From Microplitis mediator (lineage: Eukaryota; Arthropoda; Insecta; Hymenoptera; Braconidae), in assembly GCF_029852145.1 (NCBI RefSeq), contig NC_079971.1, positions 15,030,667-15,094,666 on the forward strand: a stretch of 64,000 nucleotides of DNA, written 5' to 3'. A program made the position numbers and the translations under genes. The notes beneath the pieces were generated by a model. The model was given only the letters and a program-made list of their open reading frames with translations, was not told the origin of the DNA and ran no database searches. Every line of letters begins with the position of its first letter. The first letter of the stretch is position 1. Below are positions 37,486-48,262 of the stretch, one piece after another.

Positions 37486-38748
37486 TGTTATGTCCAAATA
37501 ATTTTGTTATTTTAATAATTATTTAAAATAATTATTTCTGAGCTCCTCTTTGCAAAGCGCGCGAAAACGCAGCGTCAGATTTTTCACCGTTTTATGCGGC
37601 AAAGAATAGTGGGAGGATAACTGCAATAAGTTTAACGGATAAGTGAAAACTGTCGTCACCTTCCACCAATGACGATAATTAAAAATTCCCCATCAATTGT
37701 CAAAGCAAAGTTTATGAAAAGCCTGAGCACCATGGCTCAGGGCCTTTAGTTCATTTTTAACTTCTTGGTCCGCGTCAACGACGTCGATAGCCCGTAATCT
37801 TATTGCAGAAATCTTCCGACGTGGCAATAAGTAATCGTCGCTGATCTATGTATCCGGCTGATTAATTTCGTGTAGGATATTAATTTATTCATTTACAAAA
37901 ATTCAAATCAATTAAACCGTAAATCGATCGAGGTATCCGGCTGATTAAGTTCGTGTAGGATATTAATTTATTCATTTACGGTCATTATTAATAAATTAAA
38001 TTGCCAATTGAGTTAGATACCCGGCTGATAGTCAACTATCGTGTAGAGTATAGTTCTTAATTGCAATTGAAAGATCTCAAAGATCTATCCGGTTCGAGTG
38101 AATTGTGACACAAAGCACGTGAATTTGTGATCTCACTTTGTGCCGAGTTTCTGCGCATAAATACCCTTTTTGGGTGTAAAAAAGGACGCATTTATAAATA
38201 AAAATCTGTTTAAAATATCCGATAAGATAAATAATCTTATAATACAAACTATATAAAAGTTGTAAAAAACTAGAGGGAACAAGTGACTTTCAGTTAAAAC
38301 GTTGTAATTTAAAATACTAAATAAAAGATCAAGTTCATTACTCAAGCCGATCGATTTTCATTCGAAAGTAGTACATAAGACATCATCCCACCAACCCAGC
38401 CGCACCCATTCTACCAACCTTACAGGAAGGCCGAGTGAGCTGTTTAGTTCTGGAGGGATAATAGCTGCCGCACTAGAAGAATCGACATCGAAAGGAAGGT
38501 GAAAGAGCTATTATTCTATCATACTTAAAATATTTTTGGCTTAAACAAGAGCACCAGTCTCTTCGAAGACGTTTGGGTTCTTAATTCTCGAAAAGATCCA
38601 CTATAAATAATAAATTATAGGAAGATGATTTCTTCCTCGTATTCTTTATTGTTGTCCGCACTCTCCAACCCGCTTGTCCAAAATTACTATCGCTACCAAA
38701 GGGAGAAATCCCGGATAAATAATTAAAAATTAAGCGGCGGACATAACA
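37486..38748 (+). repeat. Solo LTR, family L2 (1263 bp), 4-bp target duplication
   Basis: It begins TGTTATGTCC and ends GGACATAACA, a 10-bp perfect inverted end. CCGT occurs on both sides (37482-37485 and 38749-38752). The matching foldback arm at 41337-41725 shows the uninterrupted sequence, so boundaries are exact. Inside, a ~70 bp block around CCGGCTGATTAA and CGTGTAG repeats three times (37850-38050). 4-bp duplications are typical of Ty3/gypsy-type elements. Short frames inside lack coding signs. Confidence 0.9.
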
Positions 38749-38894
38749 CCGTAAAATATTCTTGTAGAGAATTTAACGCTCTACAAAAAAAGTATCTTCT
38801 CATTTTTTTAGAAATCCAGTAAAAGTTATTGGAGCTGGACGTCGAATCTATAATAAATTTCCAGATCTTTTTACTCTTCCAGCAAAACTATCAG

Positions 38895-40380
38895 TGTAAA
38901 ATGAGCGAGTGGATCTGGTTTAGGCGTGAGGAATTTTAAACAATAAAAATTTACACAGATTTCAACTATGAATAATTTGGATATTTATTTACATTTATTC
39001 ACACTTAAACTTGCAAGAACTTAATAGTTATAGCGAATGCGACTTAATTGATACGCGATAGCGAATGCAAAACTGAAAACGAATCACGTATAAAATCAAC
39101 ACTTGGTCAATAGCAGTTAAATTCACGGAAATTAATTTGTCATTAATCACACACAAATGACAATTAATTTATCTTCAATAAATAGCAGCTTTATTGTACT
39201 GACTAATTATTGAGAATAAGTCAGCACAAGATTTAGATTTATATCACAAGAATTAATTATATTAAAGCACGTTGAAGATTGAGATGGTAATTAATTAATT
39301 AATGTAATGTGGAACTAAGTCCGCTTCCGCCAACCGGAAGCCGAGGCCTCGCCCTTTTGGGCATACTCGCGTTGCGTAATCCCATCTCTTCTACCCAGAC
39401 GACACTCCCAGTCGAAACCAAGAGTGGACATTTACCGGGGGTATAATCAAAAATCCCCATTGCGTGTGGTATCTAACCACAGCCACCACGAGTCCTACTT
39501 CACGCGGCCCCCCATTCCTTCCATCCCAGGAAATAAAGAGACTCTGGCCGAAATGGGGCTTGGAACGGGGCCCCCATGGTACCAATCCCCTGTATTGGTC
39601 TACAGGCTGCAGATAAGTGGTGAGTTGCAGCATAACTCATTACCCTAAAAGGGTTTCTTCCACATTATCCCACTTGGATCGTAGGACGGCAACTAATAAA
39701 GATTTCCCTCTACCGTCATCCCCAAGTGATTATCATTTGCTAACTATAGCTTGTGATAGTATTCTGTACGGGCTTGTATACCTTAGAAGTTTAAGACAGT
39801 CAAAAGGGTAGGTCTCACCCGCGCAGCGGTACCTATTGGCTTCCTGCAACCACGGAGTTGCCACATGTTACAAGGTGCAAAACAAGTGGACACCGCTAAC
39901 GGTTGAAGTAATAGTCTCAGAACCCGCGAAGAGGGTGGTACTTGCTTGTTCTGACGCCCCCTAGAGGGCGCCAAAACCCCTTCTGAGATTGAGATGATAA
40001 AACGACGGCGTCTTCCTTCGTTCCCGCTTGGTGGTGACGTGGACAGCATGGCTGTCCAAGCGAATTTTCCCATTGGCTTAAAAGCGCGCTAACTGGAAAT
40101 AGTTAATAGCCAATTTTTCTTATTGGCAGCCAAGCACGCCGTTATGAGACGAATTCTCTGATTAGCCAGCTAATATAATACGTATTATCTTATTGGCTGG
40201 CTAGTAGCGGGTTCTCATGCAGTTTTTTACACGGTCCTGAGCAAGAAGTTGCGAGTGTCGGGCCCATATAGCAAGTGACCCGGCACTATTCTGACCTTGA
40301 AGTCAGTAGCGAGTTCAGCAGCTCCCGGACTAGCGGAAATGCACGGAGCTTTTGAACTTAATCAAGCTCGTGACCGAACA
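38895..40380 (+). repeat. Solo LTR, family L3 (1486 bp), 5-bp target duplication
   Basis: It starts TGTAAAATGAGCG and ends CGTGACCGAACA, flanked by ATCAG at 38890-38894 and 40381-40385. The other arm of the surrounding palindrome reads straight through this site. An internal GC-rich block (39303-40080) recurs in part at 26815-27112. 5-bp duplication and TG...CA ends fit an LTR, probably BEL/Pao or gypsy; family not named. Confidence 0.88.
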
Positions 40381-40638
40381 ATCAGACTTATAAAAACATG
40401 TCATAAGACTTTTTTTTATAGACAATTTAATTCCCTATAAATTATTTGAAATGAAGTTAATTTGAATCCCGCACTGTTTTCTAGTACTTTTTATTTTAAT
40501 GCCAAGCTCGTAAAAATGATAGTGTTCTAATCTATTCTGAGAACTTAACATTAAAATGAGAATAACAAGAAAACAATTTGAAATTTGAATGAACTCATTT
40601 CAAATAATTTGTAGGGAACAAAATTGTCTACAAGAAAG

Positions 40639-40710
40639 GTGCTATGCTCAACTGGTAGAGCACTCGGCGCAATACCGAATTGGTCTGGGTTCGATTCCCA
40701 GTTCGGGCTA
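40639..40710 (+). pseudogene. tRNA-like sequence 1
   Basis: It carries an intact A box (GCTCAACTGGTAGAGC) and B box (GGTTCGATTCC) with T-stem CTGGG/CCCAG. The acceptor stem pairs poorly, and the anticodon loop CGCAATA lacks the universal U33, so a working tRNA is unlikely. It repeats at 40858 in tandem and at 41107 inverted. Confidence 0.65.
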
Positions 40711-40857
40711 TCTATATTTTTCTCAATTTATCTATAAATCGTCTTATTGAGAAGGTTTGCATGTTCAGTTTTCCACTATATTTAAATGGTGTATTACCGT
40801 ACGATGGACGGTGTGGCTTAATAAGTTATAGATCAAATTGAACGGGATATAGTATAG

Positions 40858-40931
40858 AGCTGGATAGCTCAACTAGTAGAGCACTTGGCGCGATACCGAA
40901 TTGGTCTGGGTTCGATTCCCAGTTCGAGCTA
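40858..40931 (+). pseudogene. tRNA-like sequence 2
   Basis: It has the same design as the unit at 40639. The acceptor stem is better here (AGCTGGA against TTCGAGCT, one mismatch). D- and T-arms are intact; the anticodon loop CGCGATA has G at position 33. The spacing of ~220 bp and the shared flanks indicate duplication of a longer unit. Confidence 0.65.
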
Positions 40932-41106
40932 TCTATAATTTTCTCAATTTATCTATAAATTGTCTTATTGAGAAGGTTTGCATGTTTAGGTTTCCACTAT
41001 ATTTAAATGGTAGTTAAATTCCACACCATTTAAATATAGTAGAAACTTAAACATGCAAACCTTCTCAATAAGACAATTTATAGATAAATTGAGAAAAATA
41101 TAGATA

Positions 41107-41178
41107 GTCCAAACTGGGAATCGAACCCAGACTAATTTCGCATCGCGCCGAGTGCTCTACCAGTTGAGCTATTTGGCA
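41107..41178 (-). pseudogene. tRNA-like sequence 3 (inverted copy)
   Basis: Read on the minus strand it has GCTCAACTGGTAGAGC and GGTTCGATTCCCAG. The anticodon stem is disrupted. It is the mirror image of unit 2 across the palindrome centred near 41018. Confidence 0.62.
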
Positions 41179-41733
41179 CTATACTATATTCCGTTTAATT
41201 TAATCTATAACTTATTGAGCCACACCGTCCATCGTACGGTAATACACCATTTAAATATAGTGGAAACCTAAACATGCAGACCTTCTCAATAAGAAAATTT
41301 ATAGATAAATTGAGAAAAAAATATAGATAGCCCGAACATTTTTTAACAAGTCTGATAGTTTTGCTGGAAAAGTAAAAAGATCTGGAAATTTATAACAGAT
41401 TTGACTTCCAGCTCCAATAACTTTCGAAAAGATTGATTTCTCAAAAAATGATCAGAGATCTTCTTTGTAGAGCGTTAAATTCTCTACAAGAATGTTTTAT
41501 AAACTTATTTATATGAGGTGCGAATGCCGAGCTAGAAAAATAAAAAAAAATAAAATTTTTTTTCCCATGTTATTTAAATGGGAAAAGAAAAATTAGAAAT
41601 AGGCACCTCGAAATGTTAATATTAAAACCTCCGCTTTAAACAGGCTTCTTTTCTCATCTTCTTGCAAGTTTTCAGCCTGTTTTTTTGTTGAAAAATAAAA
41701 GTCGCTTCAAAATGGCACACCCTAATATATTTA

Positions 41734-42125
41734 TTAGGGTGGTGCAAAAAAACCGACTATTTTTTTAACTTCCAGCTAAGAAAATCGATGATTTTTAAAA
41801 ATTTCGGGAAGTTATTATTTTCACCCCGATTTTCGAAAATCGAGTTTTCATCAGATGTCGACGTATTGTGGTCCTAGGAAGTTATTCTGACTCTTTTCAG
41901 AATGATGTCCGAGTGTCTGTGTGTATGTATGTATGTGGTGTGTGTGTGTGTGTGTGTATGTGTGTATGTATGTGTGTGACTGGTCTATAACTTTTTAACT
42001 AATGAACCGATTTGAATGGTTGAGGTGGCAATCGAAAGAGCTTGTTGGCCATCAACGTTCCTGAAAATTTCAGATCATTTGATCGAGTAGACTCGAAAAT
42101 ATTTGCGAATTATGAAAAATTATGA
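41734..42125. repeat. Element arm, inverted copy of 27750-28059
   Basis: It begins TTAGGGTGGTGC after a short TA tract, then AAAATCGATGATTTTTAAAA, a (GT)n/(TATG)n tract at 41920-41975 and ACCGATTTGAATGG. It mirrors the left segment and faces it, so the pair brackets 13.7 kb of nested elements. Confidence 0.7.
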
Positions 42126-42149
42126 CGGGTGAGCTGACGCCCATCCGTC

Positions 42150-42843
42150 TAATACTAATTAACAAATAATAAATAGATATATTTTAGTTCAGAAAGCAAT
42201 ACATTTTATAGTAGTTTCATTAGGCGCTACACAGCTGCACATAAATATCGCATTACATTAGTTGTATTAAGTCTTACTTTTATAAAGACAATGCGATGAG
42301 CAGACGTTTCGCGTGGTCAGCAGTTTTGACTGTGGGAAGAAAAGAGTTCCGTTGGAGACTGCGAAGGGAAATTTTCTTATGCAGCACGAAAAGAGTTCTC
42401 ATGGGAAACGGCGGAGTGATATTTTGGAAGCAGAGGATGCAATTGCAGAAGAAGAGTTAGGTACCATAGTTAAGCTGATTCGAATAGTCGTCTGCTCGCG
42501 CATAAATATTATATCTCTCTTATTTTACCGCTTTAATTACAGATCACTACAAGAATACGTTTAATGCCGCTATTGTTGAATGAAAATATGGTATTAGTAT
42601 CCGATTCATTTATGCTATCTTAGATTTGTAAAAGAGACTCTCAGGGCTTTTTCTGGGTACTCCCATATTTTGGGGACGCCCAATAAACAAATATCCATTA
42701 AATTCACATATAGTCATTCCTTCACTGAGCGACCCACACCCTTTATAACATCCTATTAAATTTCTAGAGTCGCTGAGCTAGGCACGGTAAGATCGGCTAC
42801 GCAGTAAGAACATTAAGGTGTAAGCTCACACGTAACAGAAATT
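42150..42843 (+). repeat. Candidate 5' LTR/U5 of a gag-bearing retroelement
   Basis: It lies immediately upstream of a primer-binding site and contains CCAATAAACAAAT as a possible polyadenylation signal near 42690. The 3' edge is GTAACAGAAATT. The left edge is not defined and no second copy exists in the window, so this is a position-based call. Confidence 0.5.
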
Positions 42844-42844
42844 T

Positions 42845-42859
42845 TGGCGCCCAACGTGG
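42845..42859 (+). other. tRNA-Lys-type primer-binding site
   Basis: TGGCGCCCAACGTGG matches the first 15 bases of the retroviral primer-binding site for tRNA-Lys1,2. It marks the start of the retroelement leader that ends at the gag ATG 1.4 kb downstream. Confidence 0.78.
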
Positions 42860-43019
42860 TTTTCGCCCAGCGAAGTGAGGTGAGTGAAGTGAATTTTCGG
42901 GAATTTTAGTGGTGAGTGCCCAGTTAACGCGACAGGAAACTGTGAGACTGAGATTCTAAATCTTTCCCCGATAAATAAATTAGTGAACGGTGTCGTGAGA
43001 TAGCAAGAAAAGTGCACAC

Positions 43020-43600
43020 ATTGAAGATAATATATGGAAAAATAAGTGAATTGAATTGTGAAATATTGAAGAAAAGTGAATTGAATTGAGAAATATTGAA
43101 GAATTATTGAGTTATACTGTGAAATATTGAAGAATTATGGATAAATATTGAATTGTAATGAAAATACGGAAAAATAAGTGAATTGAATTGCGAAATATTG
43201 AAGGAAAGTGAATTGAATTGAGAAATATTGAAGAATTTTTAAGTTATACTGTGAAATATTGAAGAATTATGAATGAATATTGAATTGAAATGGAAATATG
43301 GGAAAATAAGCGAATTGAATTGTGAATTATTGAAGATTATTGAATTGAATTGTGATTTATTGAAGAATACTGAAGAATATTGAATTGAATTGTGAATTAT
43401 TGAAGAATACTGAAGATTATTGTATTGAATTGTGAATTATTGAAGAATATTGGAGATTATTGAATTGTGAATTATTGAAGAATATTGAAGATCGTTGAAT
43501 TGTGAATTATTGAAGAATATTGAATTGAATTGTGAATTATCGAAGAAATACTGAAGAATGTTGAATTGAATTGTGAAATACTGAGAAATATTGACGATTT
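43020..43600 (+). repeat. Degenerate tandem repeat in the gag leader
   Basis: About twenty drifted copies of a 25-30 base unit of the type GAATTGAATTGTGAATTATT followed by GAAGAATA. All lie in the untranslated leader between the primer-binding site and gag. No ORF crosses it. Confidence 0.85.
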
Positions 43601-44234
43601 GTAAAGATTTATTTAATTGAGTGCCAAATATTAGAGATTACTGAGAAATTGCCGAATGAACTGTAAAATCCTCTGAATTATTGAAGCCGGTTGTTTGTGT
43701 CAAATTATATGTCAAAGTTGCCCCGCTAGTGATAAGTGAGAAAAATAGATAAGTGAGTGAAAAAGAAAAAAAAAAAGAAAAGAGAAATAAAAAGTGAAAA
43801 AAGTGATAAAAGCAAAGTGTACAAAAAAAAAAAAGAAGAGGAAAATAGTGATCTGTAGTGCCGCTAAGAGAAGAAGCAGTTGCAAAGAATCGGATACAAC
43901 ACCAGTCTGAGAGGAAATCAAAGCCAACAGACAGGGATGCTGATAGCAGTAGCATTATTCATCGTGGTGTCTATGTAAGTAGTAAAAATTGAGTCCTTTA
44001 ACGATAGTAATAATTCGGATCGACGGGAGTATTGGACTAACTAGAGGTTAGACAATCCAAGTGACTCCCCGTCGGGCTCTATAAGTTCGAAAGAATCGAT
44101 CGAAGATTGTTCGTACGAGACCGACATAAAAAATATCGGGGAATTATTAGACATTTTTGAAAAAAATCGGGAGAAAACTAACGGTAATTCAAATTGCCCT
44201 GGTGCGGCTTCAGGCGCAAAAGCGGTAAAAAACT

Positions 44235-45398
44235 ATGGCGGAGACTGAAGAGGTTCAATTGAAACGAATAATATCGTTAATGCGGCATATACCGGTTTTT
44301 ACGGGAGAGGGTGACGTGGAATCATTCATTGACGCTATTGAGTACAGTGCGACGAGGTTAAAGGCTGATGATGATCCGGTATTTATTTTTGAATTGTCAA
44401 CGCGATTCGGGGGACTGGCTTTAAGCATTATGCGTACGTTTTTGAGAAAGGCAGAGTCTGTCAACCAAGTAATAGAGAAACTACGTCAAAATTTTGGTCG
44501 AACGGAAACATTCCATGCGGTAATACATCGATTGGCGGGAATGATTCAAGAAGATAATGAAAGTGTAACAAAATTTAGTGCGCGTCTGGAGGGTATAAAA
44601 GCGGAAGCGGAGAATAAAATAAGCAGGAGTGGATTACCGGCAGAACAGAAAGATTATCGAACAAAGGATTTGGAAGCGACAGTGCTGGAAACCTTTATTA
44701 ATGGACTCTACGAAAAATTATCGTTCGCAGTCTCAAATAAAGAACCCAGACATTTAGCAGACGCAATAAAGATCGCAATGGAGGCGGAGATACAATACGA
44801 GAGGACGAAAGCAGCGGAAAGAGCGAGAGAAGGAAAACTTAGGTTCAAGGAGCGGGAGCATGCAAGGATAAGACAGCTAACGCTTGAAGAAGAGGTGAAA
44901 GAAGAAGGTAAACAAAAAGGCGCAGAATATATTCATAAACCAAAACCCAGCGCGGAATTTACGTATACAATTACTAATGAGAAGACTGCAGACAATGGAG
45001 ACAAGCGAAGTTGTTTCACATGCGGGCAAGTTGGGCATTTGGCACGAAATTGTCCAGTTCCAATACAAAGCAAACGAAATTCTTGGGCACCAATGAATCA
45101 GCAGGAATTCCGGGGAAGAGTTCCACAGCAACAGGAGCGGTACTATGTGCAAAACGATAGATACAGAGGAAATGGGAGATATAATTATGGAAGAAGCGGT
45201 AATAATTGGCAGAATAATGGTAACTATGTATATGGACAGAATGGCAACAATTATAATGGGTATCGAAATGGAAATAATTATGGAAATCAATGGGGAAATT
45301 ATGGAAATAATGTTACTACGGCAGAGGCAGAGGTCAAGAAATTCAAGGCAATCTTAATAGGCGGTAAAATAATTATGGTAACTCAGGTGCAATGGTGA
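44235..45398 (+). CDS. Retroelement Gag with CCHC zinc knuckle (387 aa)
   Basis: Structural capsid/nucleocapsid protein of an LTR retroelement. Residues ~15-200 are a helical capsid-type region (HIPVFTGEGDVESFIDAIEY, then FGRTETFHAVIHRLAGMIQ). A Lys/Glu-rich linker follows, then the knuckle CFTCGQVGHLARNC at ~260-273 and an Asn/Gly/Tyr-rich RNA-binding tail. The tail appears to continue in another frame to ~45538 (GAMVTNAFGTQRLMN), which points to a frameshift near 45350. Errantivirus/Ty3-gypsy Gag is the best fit. No protease, RT or integrase follows; the next frame is an ankyrin ORF. Confidence 0.82.
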   Translation: MAETEEVQLKRIISLMRHIPVFTGEGDVESFIDAIEYSATRLKADDDPVFIFELSTRFGGLALSIMRTFLRKAESVNQVIEKLRQNFGRTETFHAVIHRLAGMIQEDNESVTKFSARLEGIKAEAENKISRSGLPAEQKDYRTKDLEATVLETFINGLYEKLSFAVSNKEPRHLADAIKIAMEAEIQYERTKAAERAREGKLRFKEREHARIRQLTLEEEVKEEGKQKGAEYIHKPKPSAEFTYTITNEKTADNGDKRSCFTCGQVGHLARNCPVPIQSKRNSWAPMNQQEFRGRVPQQQERYYVQNDRYRGNGRYNYGRSGNNWQNNGNYVYGQNGNNYNGYRNGNNYGNQWGNYGNNVTTAEAEVKKFKAILIGGKIIMVTQVQW

Positions 45399-45546
45399 CG
45401 AACGCGTTCGGAACGCAGCGGCTTATGAACAGTTTGCCCGGTAATTACGACAATAGATGGGACGGATCACGTGGAGTTAATCAGCAGAACCGGGGAAATC
45501 AGATGTCCAACAGGGGTCCAAACGCACGGCCTTTAAACTAGAAAGG

Positions 45547-46398
45547 GATTGCTATGGAATGACACCGCTGTTCATATTTTAGAAAATTTTAACTCGCCGG
45601 TATGAAGGGGACAATTTATACAGTCCAGAGCACATAAGGAAGATGGAAATAACAAGAATGCTAATAAGATTTGGAGCCAATGTCAATCAGCAGACGACTA
45701 ATGGGGACGTAACACCATTGCACCAAGCTGGAGCGAGAGGATATGATGAGATTGTGACAATGCTGCTGGAAAATGGGGCGGATGTTAATTTAAAAGACAA
45801 GAAAGGAAGACACGTTGTACAATACTTCAGATATGCGCGGCAAGATGATAATTTGCCTGAAGGATACGAAAAAGAGCCGAACGAAATATGGCTAACCACT
45901 GAGGGACACGTCCGTTGGACGCATTTAATAATCAGACAGTTCCTCATAAAGAAAAGAGTTATGGGAGATATGATAAACCAGGATTTGGAGCTGGAATTAT
46001 TGTACTTGAAGCAGGATGAAGAGGACTATAAAGTAAAATGTAAAGAGGAAGTGGAAGAAATGAAGGAGATTGTCTTAATACGCCAAGGAGAAAGAAAGGT
46101 AACACCTATCGACGTGTGGAAAGCATCAACGGAAAGTATGAGGCGATTTATCAGACATAAAGACCTTGTCCGAAATCTTCAACGAGGAAAGATCGGCCAC
46201 TACGGATATGAAATGTTGGAAAAAGTCGTGGCAGCAAGATTCAGGTAAAAGCTTATCAAACGGGCTATTCGGGTGTTAAATAACGCGACAAGAAACAGCA
46301 AGATACCATTAGAAGATTTGTCAAAGTATGTGTTGGATGAAATCGTTGGTAATATTAATAATGAAGAACTTGTGATGGCGGAGTGGAGTGACCTGTGA
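45547..46398 (+). pseudogene. Ankyrin-repeat ORF with PRANC-like C-terminus
   Basis: One frame runs from 45547 to 46398, broken by TAG at 45580 and TAA at 46246; the longest open part is 45643-46248 (201 aa). An ankyrin start (DCYGMTPLFIF) precedes the first stop. Two clearer repeats follow, ending ITRMLIRFGANVN and IVTMLLENGADVN. After ~90 residues comes an acidic helical segment (CKEEVEEMKEIVL) and, past the second stop, a leucine-rich end (IPLEDLSKYVLDEIVG) that recalls the PRANC domain of poxvirus and parasitoid-wasp ankyrin proteins. PRANC proteins often act as F-box-like adaptors; that role is only inferred here. The frame begins within ~10 bases of the Gag tail. Confidence 0.68.
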
Positions 46399-48262
46399 TT
46401 TTTTTTTTAAGAGTGCTGTGAAAAAGGGATACTACACTAGTTACTATCATTGTTACTTAAAAACTACTTTATTATTACTATTTTTCTTATACCTATGACT
46501 TAATACTACTTATTCACTAATTATTATTCTTATTCTACTGGACTATCGTTTATACTTAAAACTAGTATGCTTAAAAACTAGGACTAAAATTCTAAATATT
46601 ATTTTCGTTTGTTTAAACAATTAATTACTATTGTACTTATTACTACTCTATTATCTATTGACTTAAAAACTATTACTTATGCTTCTATTTAATATGACTT
46701 ATACTTTTGTATATAATATTTTTTTTTTTTCTTTTTCTTACTTTATTATAAACATTATTATTTTCCTTTAACAATGAGTTATTATTATTTATACTTATAT
46801 GGCTGTGTTTTTTAAGTTTAAGATGAATGAATATAGCGAGATATAAAATTATATGGACGAACTGTATAATTATGTGAATGCGCAGCCGAGCGAAAATTAT
46901 TATAAGTCCTGAGCACCAAAATCAAAGGAAATAAAATAAAAACGCTTATATAGATTTTAAATGAATCGTTTAAAAGATTCAAGAGATTGAAAGAATTATA
47001 AAATGAACTGAAATACAAGAAATATTAGTGAAATTTAAAATAAACTCTAATATTTCAATCGTTCATTCTTTCATTTTCTATCCGTCCGCACGGATTATCG
47101 TCGCTCGCACGGCTAAATTCTCGGGACTTAGTATTTACATAACATCTTAAACGAATTCTTTTCTTTTAAATTCAATTTTACATACGATAAAAATAATTTC
47201 TCTCGATTTCCTTTGACTTTTTAACTCGGGACTTAGAAAAATTTCACAAACAATATACTCTCGATGTCAACAACAGAGGGCGAGGGAATTTATTCCCGTT
47301 CACCTCTACAAAAGGTAGATATAATGATAAAACCGCGCATATGAGCCCGTACAAGGCAACTTAGTCTCCCGAGACGTTATCTAGAGGAAGGCCATTCCCT
47401 GGACAACAATTGGAACTTCGCCTACCCCACGTCCGACCGGATCAAGGTAAGCGAAATTTGTATTCTCGTGGAGATTTGGTGTCCCCGTACTAAGGCCTTC
47501 TGCTGAGGTACGGAAGGTGAAACTAGCCGCGTAGGTGGGGGTTAGACGGAGACCATCCGCTTACCCTCTGGGACGGGACTTCGTGTAGGGCCGACGGGGT
47601 AGTCGACCAGACTCCCCTGAAGCACCCGGGAGGGGTAATACCGCGTGGTAGACCGCGAAACTTTTGAGTATGTGTGTGACCGTGTAAACCGTGTAAACCG
47701 TGTATACCGTGTAAGCCGTGTATAAATTGTTAAATAAACAATAGACTGCGAATAAATTGTTAAATAAACAACAAGCCGTAATTATATAATATTAAAACCG
47801 CGTTTAGTTATCAATATTAATTATTGTAAGAGGTAGTAGAAAAGGGCTGGAAGCCATTGTAATTATTTAATAATAAATCCTAGTCTCTTATTCTATCTAA
47901 ATTTGTGTTTTCTTTCTTTTGGAAAAAGTTTCTTTATTTTAGTTAAGTAAAGTTTTTGTTGATTGATTAATTAACATTATCTATAAATTAAACAAAACCC
48001 CTTTTGAACCCTGGACTCCGGCGAGCTAAACCAAGCAAAAAGGGGTAGTTGGATAATTTATACAGTCAAATGTTAGTAATTAACAATTACTTCTTGTGTT
48101 GATTAACTCGATCATACTTTTAATCACTAATGTTCTGTTTGGTCTAACTCCTGAATTTCTGGTGACATACAAAACTGACTTGACGTGTTTCTCTGACAGT
48201 AAACATTTAATTAATTACTCTGTGTTATATATTTATAATTAAAACCCAATTATACCCGTTAC
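46399..48262. other. Gene-free: AT-rich run then GC-richer LTR-like block
   Basis: 46440-46800 is low-complexity TTACTATT-type sequence. 47080-47660 is clearly GC-richer (CCTACCCCACGTCCGACCGG and similar). It is followed by four GTGTAAACC-type repeats, a TTGTTAAATAAACAA pair, and at 48253-48262 CCGTTACAAA, an LTR-like end. No partner end or target duplication was found, so the block is only suggestive of an LTR. Confidence 0.4.

Larger units (their letters stand above)
37250..41725. repeat. Foldback element FB3 (4.5 kb) with nested insertions
   Basis: It starts TTAGGGTGTGTCATGTTGAG and ends CACACCCTAA. The right arm (41337-41725) is continuous. The left arm is the same sequence in pieces, 37250-37485, 38749-38894 and from 40381, separated by two solo LTRs. 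The core (40390-41335) is itself palindromic and holds tRNA-like units. No transposase was found. Confidence 0.82.

Noticed and set aside
40639..41178. Functional tRNA genes
   Set aside because: The D- and T-arms are good, but the anticodon loops lack U33 and the anticodon or acceptor stems are mismatched.
43638..43955. A 105-codon minus-strand hydrophobic protein
   Set aside because: It is the complement of the purine-rich gag leader; poly-Phe/Leu composition comes from A-rich sequence.
44877..45290. An Ile-rich minus-strand protein opposite gag
   Set aside because: It is a shadow of the Asn/Tyr/Gly-rich Gag tail codons.
46394..48262. A complete solo LTR ending CCCGTTACA
   Set aside because: No matching start and no target duplication could be found; only the GC-rich block and the end motif are suggestive.
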